Below are positions 37,801 to 45,991 of a stretch of DNA of 59,011 nucleotides, one piece after another. Source of the stretch: Bacteroidales bacterium (GTDB taxonomy: Bacteria > Bacteroidota > Bacteroidia > Bacteroidales > UBA932); assembly GCA_024402095.1 (NCBI GenBank), contig JAKSJU010000004.1, positions 1 through 59,011 on the forward strand, written 5' to 3'. The translations under genes and the position numbers were made by a program. Under the pieces are notes generated by a model, which was given only the letters and a program-made list of their open reading frames with translations, did no database searches and had not been told where the DNA came from. The stretch's first letter is position 1. Each line of letters opens with the position of its first letter.

Positions 37801-38544
37801 GAAATGAAACCGAACCGACCTCAGATGCCTGCCATGGTCGGTGACGAGGATCTGCTGGAGATTCTGAAACTCGAGAAGGAGCTGGTGGGCATGTACCTGT
37901 CATCCCATCCTCTGGACAGATATGCGTTCGAAATAGAGAACTTTACCACTTGCAAGCTTTCGGGGCTCCAGGACCTCATAGATGAGTGTGAAGCCAAGCA
38001 GTCAGGAAGGAAAATCGCTGTTGCCGGCATCATCACGGATGTCAAGACACTTACCACGAAGTCCGGTTCCCAGGGGGCGAAAATCATGATGGAAGACTAC
38101 AGCGGCAGCTTCGAAAAGGCTCTGTTCGGCAAGGAATATCAGGAATACAGGGATAAACTCAATCTCCACGACCAGGTCTTCCTCTGCGGAGAGGTCGCAC
38201 CGCGCTTCGTCGGCAGAAAAGATGACGGCAATGTTCCGAAGCAGATACCTTATGAATTCAAGATCAAGGAAGTATCACTTCTCGGAAATGTGGCGGAAGC
38301 GTATATGACAGGCATCACTCTGAACATCGATTCAGAAATGCTGAACGAAGACTTCAGAAAGAAGTTCAACAAGCTGGTAAAAGGAAACAAAGGGAAGACT
38401 CCGCTCAATATAACTATCTTCGACAAGAGTACCGGATACAAGATAGAATTCTACTCGAAGAAATATCAGGTGGGCGTCAGCTCGGATTTCGTGAACGGAA
38501 TCGAGCAGTTGGGTATCCCTTACACCGTCTCTAAGAAACTCTAG
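34870..38544 (+). CDS. dnaE: DNA polymerase III alpha subunit
   Basis: 1224 residues. The start is the ATG giving MSFVHLHVHTQYSILDGLS, the conserved PHP-domain opening. Codons upstream run through the secDF terminator and were rejected. Later blocks include AITDHGNMYG, GPGRGSAAGSMVAYCL, PDIDVDFDDEGR (catalytic palm aspartates), TGIHACAMII, ALYRPGPMDYIPQFV and the C-terminal OB fold (KIAVAGIITDVKTLTTKSG). It replicates the chromosome as part of the Pol III holoenzyme. The length is typical for a Bacteroidetes DnaE1. It abuts the convergent ThiL-like gene with no spacer and no visible terminator. Confidence 0.97.
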   Translation: MSFVHLHVHTQYSILDGLSNIEDLFSRAEELGMPGVAITDHGNMYGVKEFCDVAKKHPSVKPIVGCEVYVTRHYDHKLKDKQHEKYYHLILLAKNFNGYKNLMKIVSTGFIEGFYYKPRVSHEIIERYHEDLICCSACLAGELPRAILAGDVKAVEEAINWHKRVFGNDYYMEVQLHKTEVPGLSLELYEKQKEYDSEIFRLAEKHGVKVVATNDVHFVRKKDGPVHDRLICLNTNSYVDEADRLHYTQQEYLKSEDEMMALFPGHLEALVNTIEVYEKIERFELERGHVLPKFQIESDFLAHIETHLEKYKSIIDEGRTDEEGNYRGNEFCNSVAFLCHLAYKGAEERYGELDDVAAERLDFELKTICRMGFPDYFLIVQDFINWAKNNGISVGPGRGSAAGSMVAYCLKITNLDPLKYDLLFERFLNPERISMPDIDVDFDDEGRYRVIQYVQDHYGVDHISHVVTFGTMAAKLAVKDVARVSRLPIPESNRLTKMIPDRPFEAKDENGEKKTFKPTLKNCVKYVPELKAEYEEGDPLVREVLEYALKLEGCIRQTGIHACAMIIGRGNLTDYIPISIGTDKASGQEVWVSQYEGSQIEAVGMLKMDFLGLRTLSIIKECLSLVKKKYGKDIDIESIPIDDPLVYELYGRGDTKSVFQFESGGMKEWLMKLHPQRFEDLIAMNALYRPGPMDYIPQFVRRKRGEESIAYDLPDMEDILQDTYGVTVYQEQVMLLSRRLAGFSRADADHLRKAMGKKKIAEMEKLNKQFIEGGTANGYPKETLDKIWQDWRAFAEYAFNKSHATCYAWVSYQTAWLKAHYPSEFQAANLSNNLANMEELKEIMADCRKNGISVLNPDVNESDAHFTVNKKGDIRFGLGGMKGFGDNVVDAIISERNANGTFADVYDFMERMSGAVNRKALETLVFAGAFDSFGYKRSQFMLPGASGDLFIDEIIHYAELFRNDKEDSSASLFGDVEEMKPNRPQMPAMVGDEDLLEILKLEKELVGMYLSSHPLDRYAFEIENFTTCKLSGLQDLIDECEAKQSGRKIAVAGIITDVKTLTTKSGSQGAKIMMEDYSGSFEKALFGKEYQEYRDKLNLHDQVFLCGEVAPRFVGRKDDGNVPKQIPYEFKIKEVSLLGNVAEAYMTGITLNIDSEMLNEDFRKKFNKLVKGNKGKTPLNITIFDKSTGYKIEFYSKKYQVGVSSDFVNGIEQLGIPYTVSKKL

Positions 38545-39519
38545 TTACTCCTGCTCGTTCCAGCCCTGTGCAGTCATTGTGAGTTCGACTCCGTCGGGAG
38601 TAACCAGCACTGGACCCACATCCTTCTGTGCAAGATGTCCGATGATATCGAAAGTCTGGAAATTCTTGCGGAACTTTTCAAGCTGGAGGATTGGTATCAC
38701 AAAGAGAAGTTTGAAATCATCCCCTCCGTTCATAGCGGCGGAAACGGGATCAATGTCCAGGTCCCTGCCCAGGGCAAAAGAGTTGCCTTCGAAAGGAATC
38801 TTGTCCGCATATATCTTGGCTCCGAGCCCGCTGTCCCGAGAAAGCCGTTTTACGGCATCAGAAAGGCCCCTTGTGACGAAGTAACCGAAGGAAGGGTATA
38901 TTCCCTCATCACAGAGCTGCGTGACCGTCTGAGGGCTTAATTCTGGCTTGAGGTACGCGCCGACAAGCATTTTATAGGTCTCCAGCTCCCCGGGTTTCCG
39001 TTCGAGGACCTGCATCCCAAGGTATGCTGCCCCGAGGCTGCCGGATACGCAAATCAGATCCTTGCTTGCAGCTTTAGGGCGGAGAACTTTCTTTGAAGCG
39101 ACGCCTGTGACGCTCACGCTGATGCTTAGCCCTGTCTGTGACGGCTGAAGGTCAAGGCTGACAGACTTGATGCCGTGCTCCTTTGCTGCGAACACGATAC
39201 CGGACCACAGTTCGCTGATCTGGTCGAAGCCCAGCTTGGCGGACACGCCGAGAACGACGGACAAGGTGCGCGGCATTGCCATCACCGCATACAATTCTCC
39301 GACAACGCTTATCACACTCTTGTAGCCGAGATGCTTGTACGGGAAATATACAAGATTGAAATCGATTCCCTCAAGCAGGAGTCTGGACGCCGTAGTTACA
39401 TAGCCGCCATCCGCATCGTCAAACCAGCACGGCTCTTCAAAAGCGGTGTATCCCGTCCCTTCGAATAATTGTCTTATTGCCTCCACGCGGCCCAGTTGTG
39501 CGAACTTATTGTCTGCCAT
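38545..39519 (-). CDS. ThiL-like (AIR-synthase-related) protein with eroded metal sites
   Basis: 324 residues. The overall pattern follows bacterial thiamine-monophosphate kinase: the FNLVYFPYKHLGYKSVISVVGELYAV block aligns with the ThiL segment that normally holds NFSDIYAM, LICVSGSLGAAYLGMQVLER matches the ATP-binding half, NGGDDFKLLF is kept, and the end (VELTMTAQGWN) is the usual ThiL tail. Several conserved ThiL motifs are changed: GDD reads FDD, TTD reads TTA, SDI reads GEL, GGDT reads SLDL, and SDGL reads TRGL. The protein may be a non-catalytic relative, or may have a new substrate. No other thiamine gene is present nearby. It has a clear promoter (39540-39547), which argues against a dying gene. 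Confidence 0.8.
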   Translation of the reverse strand: MADNKFAQLGRVEAIRQLFEGTGYTAFEEPCWFDDADGGYVTTASRLLLEGIDFNLVYFPYKHLGYKSVISVVGELYAVMAMPRTLSVVLGVSAKLGFDQISELWSGIVFAAKEHGIKSVSLDLQPSQTGLSISVSVTGVASKKVLRPKAASKDLICVSGSLGAAYLGMQVLERKPGELETYKMLVGAYLKPELSPQTVTQLCDEGIYPSFGYFVTRGLSDAVKRLSRDSGLGAKIYADKIPFEGNSFALGRDLDIDPVSAAMNGGDDFKLLFVIPILQLEKFRKNFQTFDIIGHLAQKDVGPVLVTPDGVELTMTAQGWNEQE

Positions 39520-39539
39520 AGTCTAGAAATTTTACGCAG

Positions 39540-39547
39540 CAAAGTTA
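39540..39547 (-). promoter_or_regulatory. -7 box of the ThiL-like gene
   Basis: The minus strand reads TAACTTTG, 20 bases before the ATG at 39519, a perfect TAnnTTTG match, just downstream of the GH43 terminator. Confidence 0.65.
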
Positions 39548-39551
39548 ATAA

Positions 39552-39589
39552 AAAGAAAGCGGGTGCCGCACCCGGCATCCGCTTTCTTT
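39552..39589 (-). terminator. Intrinsic terminator of the GH43 operon
   Basis: A 17-bp stem with one G-T wobble (39552-39568 with 39573-39589, loop CACC). Read on the minus strand it ends in a T-rich TTTCTTTTTATT. It closes the susC-A/susD-A/GH43 unit 21 bases after the GH43 stop. Confidence 0.88.
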
Positions 39590-39610
39590 GCTTTATCTGT
39601 TGAGTCCAGA

Positions 39611-40780
39611 TTATTTCACGTCGATGATGTGTCCGAGGACAAGTTTGTCACCGCTGTCGTCAACTGTCCAGAGCTGTGGTTTGCGAGGACCGTTGCCTTC
39701 TACGTGATGAACGATGTACCTGAGCTCACCTTCGAATGTCTTGAAGAGCATTCCGTGACCTGAGTTGTTAGCAAGGAATGGTTCCGGTTCCTGTACCCAT
39801 GGTCCGGCGATTGTACCTGACTCTGAGTAGCAGATTGCCTGGAGATAACGCTCCTTGCCCCAGGTAGCCCAAAGCATACCGAGCTTACCGGTCTGTGTAC
39901 GGAACATCTCAGGACCGTCGGTAACCCAACCCGGCATCTTGAGGCCGAATGTAGCCTCACCGAGTCCGTTCATCTCACCGCAAGAAGGGTTCTCTGAAGC
40001 ACGGAACATACATACCGGCTTGGAGATGGTCTTCTTCAGGTCTGAAGAAAGCTCAACATACTCCATAGTACCGTCGATGAGCTGTGTCCACTCGTGAACG
40101 TAAACCATGTAGATCTTGCCGTCCTCCTGATAAAGAGTACCGTCGATACAGTCATCCTTGCGAGGCTGGAAGTCGTGGTTCGGATTCTCGTCATACACCT
40201 CGTATGGTCCCTCTACGTTCTCTGAACGGAGAAGCACTGTCTGGTTGTGAGGCACATTGTACCTTCTTGGCACCTGCTGGATAAGGTCGCTGTGGTCACT
40301 CCAAGTTCCGGCGTAGTAATAATAGTCACCGATCTTGTGGATTTCAGCAGCGGCAGCGAAGCCGGCTCTTTCCATCCATGTACCTTCGAGATTTACGATA
40401 TTGTAAGGGCCTTCCCACATTACGAAGTCCTGACTCTTCCACATACGGCCACCTGAAGAGGTGAGGTAGTATGTCTTGGTCTCAGGGTCTGCGTAGATGT
40501 AAGGATCAGACATTGAGAGGTCATTGAAATGAACGGTTCTGATCTTGTTCATCTCAGCCATACGAGCTCTCATTGCAGCATTTCTGGCAGCAGTATCAAC
40601 GTCTGCTGCAGGTGTATGCATGCCACCGAAGTTCTTCTGGCCTACATCTGCGAGAGGAGCCTGCTCGCCCGGTTCAATTACTGGGTAAGCATTTGCTTCC
40701 TCAGCTGCCTGAGGAGCGGAAGTACATCCTACAAGTGCAAGTGCTGCGAAAAGAGGAAGTGCGATTTTAGTAAATTTCAT
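39611..40780 (-). CDS. GH43-family lipoprotein (locus A enzyme)
   Basis: 389 residues with lipid-attachment Cys19 (LALVGC) and a long low-complexity Ala/Glu linker to about residue 80. The five-blade beta-propeller of GH43 is indicated by the three catalytic carboxylates in order: Asp92 (SMSDPYIYAD, base), Asp213 (DDCIDGTLY, pKa modulator) and Glu291 (VTDGPEMF, acid). Family members are arabinanases, arabinofuranosidases, xylosidases or galactosidases; which one cannot be told. It follows susD-A by 27 bases and is the only enzyme of locus A, so it probably trims the glycan that SusC-A/SusD-A capture. Confidence 0.88.
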   Translation of the reverse strand: MKFTKIALPLFAALALVGCTSAPQAAEEANAYPVIEPGEQAPLADVGQKNFGGMHTPAADVDTAARNAAMRARMAEMNKIRTVHFNDLSMSDPYIYADPETKTYYLTSSGGRMWKSQDFVMWEGPYNIVNLEGTWMERAGFAAAAEIHKIGDYYYYAGTWSDHSDLIQQVPRRYNVPHNQTVLLRSENVEGPYEVYDENPNHDFQPRKDDCIDGTLYQEDGKIYMVYVHEWTQLIDGTMEYVELSSDLKKTISKPVCMFRASENPSCGEMNGLGEATFGLKMPGWVTDGPEMFRTQTGKLGMLWATWGKERYLQAICYSESGTIAGPWVQEPEPFLANNSGHGMLFKTFEGELRYIVHHVEGNGPRKPQLWTVDDSGDKLVLGHIIDVK

Positions 40781-40807
40781 ACTTGTCTATAATTAATGAA
40801 TAATCTA

Positions 40808-42439
40808 TTACCAACCTGGGTTCTGCTTGAGGTTAGGGTTAGCAGAAAGCTGCTCGTTAGGGAATGGGAGAAGCATATACTTGTCCTGCCATCCGGGTCC
40901 GTTGTAAGCCGTTCCTGTTATAGCTTCTACATTCCACTCTGTGGTTCCTGGCTTATATCCGTGGAACGTATAGAATACCTTACCCTTGTTTGCAAGAGCT
41001 GTAGGAGCGTCTCCCCATCTCTGGAGGTCGAAGAATCTCTCCTGCTCATAGAAGAGCTCTGCACGGCGCTCGTCCTTGATGTCATCATAAGTCATAGATG
41101 TCAATTCAGGAATTTGAGCTCTTGTACGAACCTCGTTGAGAGCCTTGAGACCTGAACCGTCAGCATCGTTGTCCTTGAGGAACTGAGCTTCTGCGTAAAG
41201 GAGAAGAACCTCTGCATATCTGAGCATAGGCTCGTTGGCTCCTGAGTATGCCCACTGACCGTTGTTGTACATATCATCATTGAAGGCTATTCCTCTATAG
41301 GTGAAATAACCAGCGTTGTGAGCAAGAGAACTCATCATACCAGGGACAGTGCCAGGATTGTAATCCATAGCGAGAACCTGCTCGTAAGTGTGGATTGTTG
41401 ACTTGAAGCGAGGCTTCTCTATGTCACCTTCGTGAGCGGCGAGGAATTCACCGAATTCCTTGGAAACCTGGTTCCATCCCCAACCAGAGAATATAGCCGA
41501 AGGAATTGCAATGTTTGTAGGCCAGCCTGTCCACATATGACGGAGGTCATTCTGAGGGTCTCCAGGGAAACCGTCACCGTTGTCCGCATTGTGCTCGAAA
41601 AGATACTCGGAGCAGAAGTCACCTGCAGGTCTTACGAGCTTGAACATATCAGGGTTAAGCTCATAGAGTCCTGAGTTGATGACAGCCTTGAGGTCACTTA
41701 CAGCACCTGCAAGATAAGAAGCGTCATTATATCTTGATGCATACCAGAGCTGAACTTTTCCGCGGTATGCCTGAGCGGCGTACTTTGAAATACGTGCACC
41801 GTATGCCTTCTGCTGGCCCTTTCCTGCGATAGGATCAAGACCGTCGATAGCAATCTGCATCTCATCAAGGATCCAGTCGATAGACTCCTTGGTAGGAGTG
41901 TTTCCAAGATAATACTCATCAGCTCCGAGAACGTGAGTTACAAGGATTGGAGTTCCCCACCATCTGACAGCGTCGAACATTGCAAGAGCGCGCATGAAGT
42001 GTGCTTCAGCCTTCACTCTGTTGATTTCCTTTGAATTCTGCTCAGGGATGTTCTCAATTATGAGACTGGAGTGATAAATAACTCCGTAAACACCCTTATA
42101 GACGGTCTTCATAGAGTTGTCACTTGCAGTTACCTTGTAAGCACCTGCATCCTGGAACTGATAACTAGCGTCACCGTAACGGCCACCACCTGTATAGTGG
42201 TCATCGTCGAGAGAGTTGAGGAAGATGATCTTGTCGATACCGTTGACACTGGTCACGTCCCTACCGCCCCAATAGAGCTTGTAAACGCTGGCAATCAAAG
42301 CGTCAGCCTGCTCAGGAGTTGCGTTCTCATAGTAATCCATTGAAAGCACACTCTTCTGCGGAATATCAAGATTCTTCTCGCAAGAGTTCAAGGCAATGCC
42401 GAGAACGGCGATTGATAAAATAGTAAATATCTTTTTCAT
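40808..42439 (-). CDS. SusD-like lipoprotein, locus A
   Basis: 543 residues. Lipoprotein signal MKKIFTILSIAVLGIALNSC, then the SusD/RagB pattern: PQKSVLSMDYYENATPEQADALIASVYKLYW, a helical middle (INRVKAEAHFMRALAMFDAVRWWGTPILV), and the C-terminal MLRYAEVLLLYAEAQFL, LNEVRTRAQIPEL, RRAELFYEQERFFDLQRWGD and LKQNPGW blocks. It is the cell-surface lid for the SusC-A transporter; the glycan is unknown. It starts 12 bases after the susC-A stop and belongs to the same operon as the GH43 gene. Confidence 0.94.
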   Translation of the reverse strand: MKKIFTILSIAVLGIALNSCEKNLDIPQKSVLSMDYYENATPEQADALIASVYKLYWGGRDVTSVNGIDKIIFLNSLDDDHYTGGGRYGDASYQFQDAGAYKVTASDNSMKTVYKGVYGVIYHSSLIIENIPEQNSKEINRVKAEAHFMRALAMFDAVRWWGTPILVTHVLGADEYYLGNTPTKESIDWILDEMQIAIDGLDPIAGKGQQKAYGARISKYAAQAYRGKVQLWYASRYNDASYLAGAVSDLKAVINSGLYELNPDMFKLVRPAGDFCSEYLFEHNADNGDGFPGDPQNDLRHMWTGWPTNIAIPSAIFSGWGWNQVSKEFGEFLAAHEGDIEKPRFKSTIHTYEQVLAMDYNPGTVPGMMSSLAHNAGYFTYRGIAFNDDMYNNGQWAYSGANEPMLRYAEVLLLYAEAQFLKDNDADGSGLKALNEVRTRAQIPELTSMTYDDIKDERRAELFYEQERFFDLQRWGDAPTALANKGKVFYTFHGYKPGTTEWNVEAITGTAYNGPGWQDKYMLLPFPNEQLSANPNLKQNPGW

Positions 42440-42451
42440 ATTACCTGCAAA

Positions 42452-45400
42452 TTAAAGTGAGATGTTAACACCAAAGACAACCTTCTTTGAGATAGGGTAT
42501 GAACCGTAGTCGATACCGAGTCCTGATGCTGACTGTCCGAAGTGGCTGACCTCAGGATCCATTCCAGGATACTTGGTGAAGGTGAAGAAGTCGTCAAGAG
42601 AAGCATATACTCTGAATGAGCCGATGAAGGTCTTGTTGAGGAGCTTCTTTGGAAGGCTGTATCCGAGCTGCATCTGTTTGATCTTGAAGAATGAAGCGTC
42701 ATATACTCTCATGTTGGATACTCTGTAGTACTTGTCGCTGACATCCGGCTTCGGATACTTGTATCCTGTTGAGCTTGGGCTCTGCCAAGCCTGGGTATAG
42801 AATTCAGCGAGAGTATTCTGCTGGCTTGCATCAGCACGGCATACTGAATAGAGGAGGCTTGCTCCCTGTGAACCTGAACCGAGGAGAACGAAATCGAATC
42901 CCTTGTATGCGAGGTTGATGGTGATACCGTAAGTGAACTTAGGGATACCGCTACCGGCATAGTCCTGGTCGTCGAGGTTGATTACACCGTCGTTGTTGAA
43001 ATCCTTATAGACGGCTGCACCTGTCTGCTGGTCGATATGGTCAACCATATATGTTCTAAGGTACCACAGAGGATATCCTTCCTCGAAGTAAGTAACATAA
43101 TCAGAACTCCAGATCTTCTGTCCCGGAACTCTATCAGGAGCTGTACCCTGAAGAACCTTGTTGTGAACGGTTGAAAGGTTTCCGTTGATGCTGTAAGAGA
43201 AGTCACCGATATGGTCTCTCCAACCGAGCTCGAACTCAGTACCGTGGTTGTTGACAAGACCTGCATTTACGTAAGTGGTCTCAGCACCTGTGTTGGATGG
43301 AGCTGTCGTGCTTGTAAGAAGGTCGTGAGTGTTCTTGTTGTACCAGTCGACAGTGAAGGTGAGTCTCTCCCTGAATGCACGTACATCGAGACCGAGGTCG
43401 AACTGACGTGAAGTCTCCCACTTGATATCAGGATTAGGAAGGACAGTTGAAGGACGTACACCGATTACGAATCCCTGACCGAAGTCTGTTCCGTAGAACT
43501 CGTCAGCCCTCATTGAAGCTGCATACTGGTAAGCACCGAGAGCATTGACGTTACCGTTGATACCCCAGGATGCACGCAGTTTCATGAATGTGATGCCTGT
43601 CTTCTCCTTGACGGTCTTCATGAATTTCTCATTGCTGATATTCCAACCTCCTGAAACTGAAGGGAAGAATCCCCATCTGTGGGCCTTGTCAAGCTTTGAA
43701 GAGTCATAAGCATCTGCACGGAAGTTACCCTGAACAAAATACCTGTTGTCATAGGTGTAACCGAGACGGCCGAAGAATGACATATTGGCGGTTGTGTTAG
43801 GCTGACCTGAAACAGTCATCTTTGTGGTGTTCACAGAGTTGCTCAGATAGCGGTAGAGAGGAACGTCGTAGGTGAGTTTGTCTGCGCTGCCGCTGAGGTT
43901 GTCTGTATAGGTCTGCTGGTATGACATACCGGCCATAGCCTGGATGGCGTGCTTCTTCGCGATTGTAGTGTTGTAGTTCGCGAAGTTTTCCCACTGATAG
44001 TAAACTCTGTCATTCTCGCTTGCGCTGATAGACATTGTCTGGACATTTCTCCAAGTGAGGAACTCCTCGTAGTTGTATGTATTGGTATGGCTGTAGCCAC
44101 CCTGGAATCCGAGGCGTGAAGTGAATACCAAACCCTTGATCGGAGTGATGTTGAGGTATGCTGTACCTCTTACCCTGAAGCTCCTGGTCTCAGAATCCCT
44201 CTGGTCGAGAAGAATCTGAGGGTTCCACATATAGCTTGAAGTAGGGAATGCAGGAATACCATATACCCTTCCTTGCGGATCCGTAGGAACCGTGTGTCCG
44301 AACGGAGTGATGTTCTGGGCGATGAATTTCTGAGCATGTTCAGGAATACCGTTCTCATAGTAGAGAGGTGTCAGAGGGTCATCTGCCAAAACTGCACCGA
44401 AGACACTGCTCTGTGTGCTGGAACTCTCACCTACAGCAGTTCTCTCGCTCTTGTCGATTGTCAGGTTGACACCTGTGGTGAGCCATTTGTTGATCTTGTA
44501 TTCTGCATTGACCTGGCCGACAAGACGCTTGTTTGTATCCTTGTCGCCCTTGATGATACCGTTGTTGTCGGTATAAGAAAGGGAAGCATAGAACTTTGCC
44601 CTGTCGTTTCCGCCCTCGAATCCGAGAGTGTGCCTTCTCTGATAACCTTTCTCTGTCATCAGGTCGATCCAGTCAGTATCAGTTTTTCCGTCCCAGAAAG
44701 CAAAGTCTGACTCCTTAGCGGCACCTGAAAGCAGCATATAGTCAACATAGTCCTGTGCATGCATTATTTCCGGCTTGCGAGCCAGAGTCTGGATGGCATT
44801 CTGGAAAGAATATGTAACTCTTCCCTTGCCATTCTCAGAGCTACCTGTCTTGGTGGTGATGAGAACGACACCGTTACCAGCCTCGACACCGTAGATAGCT
44901 GCAGAAGCGGCATCCTTGAGGATCTCGATGGAAGCGATCATATCAGGATCAAGGTAGCTGATGTCAGTAACCTTAAGTCCGTCGACGATCATCAAAGGAG
45001 ATGTCTTGCTGTTTGAAGAATAACCACGGATCTGAATGGAAGAAGCAGAACCAGGAGCACCTGATGAGTTGATAATCTGCACACCGGCAGCTTTTCCCTG
45101 AAGGGCCTGAGCCACGTCGGTAGCTGTTCTGTTCTCAAGATCGGACGCTTTTACAGAAGCGATGGCACCGGTGACGTCACTTTTGCGCTGTACGCCATAA
45201 CCGATAACCACTGTCTCTTCAAGCATTTCATTATCCTCTTCAAGGACAACGTTGATTGCATTCTTGCCTGCTACAGCGATAACCTGATCCGAGTAGCCGA
45301 TGCAAGTGAAAGTAAGGGATGCATTTGAAGGAACAGAAATCTGATAGTTACCGTCCAAATCGGTAACAGTACCGTTGTTTGTTCCTGACTGCATTACAGT

Positions 45401-45526
45401 CGCACCGACAACCGGTTCGCCTGAAGCGTCTTTGATGCTACCCTTTACCGTTACGTTCTGTGCACTCACAGAGATTGTCATCGCGAGCAATGCTGCGATG
45501 CCAATGAATTTCTTAAAAATTCGCAT
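42452..45526 (-). CDS. SusC-like TonB-dependent transporter, locus A
   Basis: 1024 residues. Signal peptide MRIFKKFIGIAALLAMTISVSAQ, carboxypeptidase-regulatory-like domain (about 25-100), TonB-box-like ETVVIGYGVQRKSDVTGAIAS, plug (SIQIRGYSSNSKTSPLMIVDGLKV, ASIEILKDAASAAIYGVEAGNGVVLITT) and a barrel that ends FGVNISL. The terminal residue is Leu instead of the usual Phe. The first 110 residues closely resemble those of SusC-B and SusC-C in this window. The upstream 210 bases are shared with locus B. The substrate is unknown; the GH43 partner suggests a plant hemicellulose or pectin side chain. Confidence 0.95.
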   Translation of the reverse strand: MRIFKKFIGIAALLAMTISVSAQNVTVKGSIKDASGEPVVGATVMQSGTNNGTVTDLDGNYQISVPSNASLTFTCIGYSDQVIAVAGKNAINVVLEEDNEMLEETVVIGYGVQRKSDVTGAIASVKASDLENRTATDVAQALQGKAAGVQIINSSGAPGSASSIQIRGYSSNSKTSPLMIVDGLKVTDISYLDPDMIASIEILKDAASAAIYGVEAGNGVVLITTKTGSSENGKGRVTYSFQNAIQTLARKPEIMHAQDYVDYMLLSGAAKESDFAFWDGKTDTDWIDLMTEKGYQRRHTLGFEGGNDRAKFYASLSYTDNNGIIKGDKDTNKRLVGQVNAEYKINKWLTTGVNLTIDKSERTAVGESSSTQSSVFGAVLADDPLTPLYYENGIPEHAQKFIAQNITPFGHTVPTDPQGRVYGIPAFPTSSYMWNPQILLDQRDSETRSFRVRGTAYLNITPIKGLVFTSRLGFQGGYSHTNTYNYEEFLTWRNVQTMSISASENDRVYYQWENFANYNTTIAKKHAIQAMAGMSYQQTYTDNLSGSADKLTYDVPLYRYLSNSVNTTKMTVSGQPNTTANMSFFGRLGYTYDNRYFVQGNFRADAYDSSKLDKAHRWGFFPSVSGGWNISNEKFMKTVKEKTGITFMKLRASWGINGNVNALGAYQYAASMRADEFYGTDFGQGFVIGVRPSTVLPNPDIKWETSRQFDLGLDVRAFRERLTFTVDWYNKNTHDLLTSTTAPSNTGAETTYVNAGLVNNHGTEFELGWRDHIGDFSYSINGNLSTVHNKVLQGTAPDRVPGQKIWSSDYVTYFEEGYPLWYLRTYMVDHIDQQTGAAVYKDFNNDGVINLDDQDYAGSGIPKFTYGITINLAYKGFDFVLLGSGSQGASLLYSVCRADASQQNTLAEFYTQAWQSPSSTGYKYPKPDVSDKYYRVSNMRVYDASFFKIKQMQLGYSLPKKLLNKTFIGSFRVYASLDDFFTFTKYPGMDPEVSHFGQSASGLGIDYGSYPISKKVVFGVNISL

Positions 45527-45739
45527 TGGTTAATAGATAAAATTTTAGTTTGTTCATTATGAAAGCGCAAGAGAAAAAGATGTCTCCTCACTATTCCGCC
45601 TCAAATATACATCATTTTTATTAATTGCATGGATAAATGTCGAAATTTTTAAATTTTCGACGAGCGCCCTATGCGTTTGTAAAAATTTTTTATAATATTT
45701 GAGACTTGAAAATTGCTATTTACGGCATTCTTCATTACG
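45527..45739 (-). promoter_or_regulatory. Promoter/leader of susC-A, shared with locus B
   Basis: About 210 bases nearly collinear with 52646-52857. It contains, in minus-strand order, a conserved AT-rich upstream block, the palindrome at 45639-45661, a -7 box TATATTTG (plus-strand CAAATATA at 45602-45609), and a leader of about 75 bases ending in the shared TTATCTATTAACCA just before the ATG. Similarity stops abruptly after CATTCTTCATTAC. By eye more than four fifths of the bases match. Confidence 0.8.
45639..45661. promoter_or_regulatory. Palindromic operator-like site, locus A
   Basis: GTCGAAA-N9-TTTCGAC. The 7-base arms are exact inverted repeats with an AT-only centre. It lies about 30 bases upstream of the susC-A -7 box, the place an activator overlapping or next to the -33 element would bind. 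Confidence 0.6.
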
Positions 45740-45991
45740 TATTAGCGATAAAATACTTCCTCTTTTTGTAATCTGTGCCATCGTAACTGCTGGCTTGCCC
45801 CTCGTGTAAATGCTGCGCCCGCCTGGAGACCTCTTGTATGTACAATTCGTTGTGGAATCCTGTCCGCGCCGAGAAGTACTCCTTCCGCCAGTTCGTGGAC
45901 CTCTTCAACGAGCCTGTGGCCTGACGAAGTCATAAAGCCTTGGGGCGCCATCGCCAGGGATTTCGTTAACTGATAAATTATAACTGTTTAT
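45740..45991. other. Intergenic stretch with no recognised gene
   Basis: About 250 bases between the susC-A upstream block and the 5'-nucleotidase stop. It starts exactly where the A/B similarity ends. A plus-strand ORF from ATG 45838 to TGA 45924 (28 codons, MYNSLWNPVRAEKYSFRQFV onward) continues an open frame with a Cys cluster (CPSCKCC) just before it. I could not link it to a family; it may be debris of a lost gene or insertion element. No tRNA or clear terminator was seen. Confidence 0.4.

Noticed and set aside
45742..45951. 69-codon minus-strand frame upstream of locus A
   Set aside because: No start context, no similarity to a known family and no signal; the region is treated as unassigned spacer.
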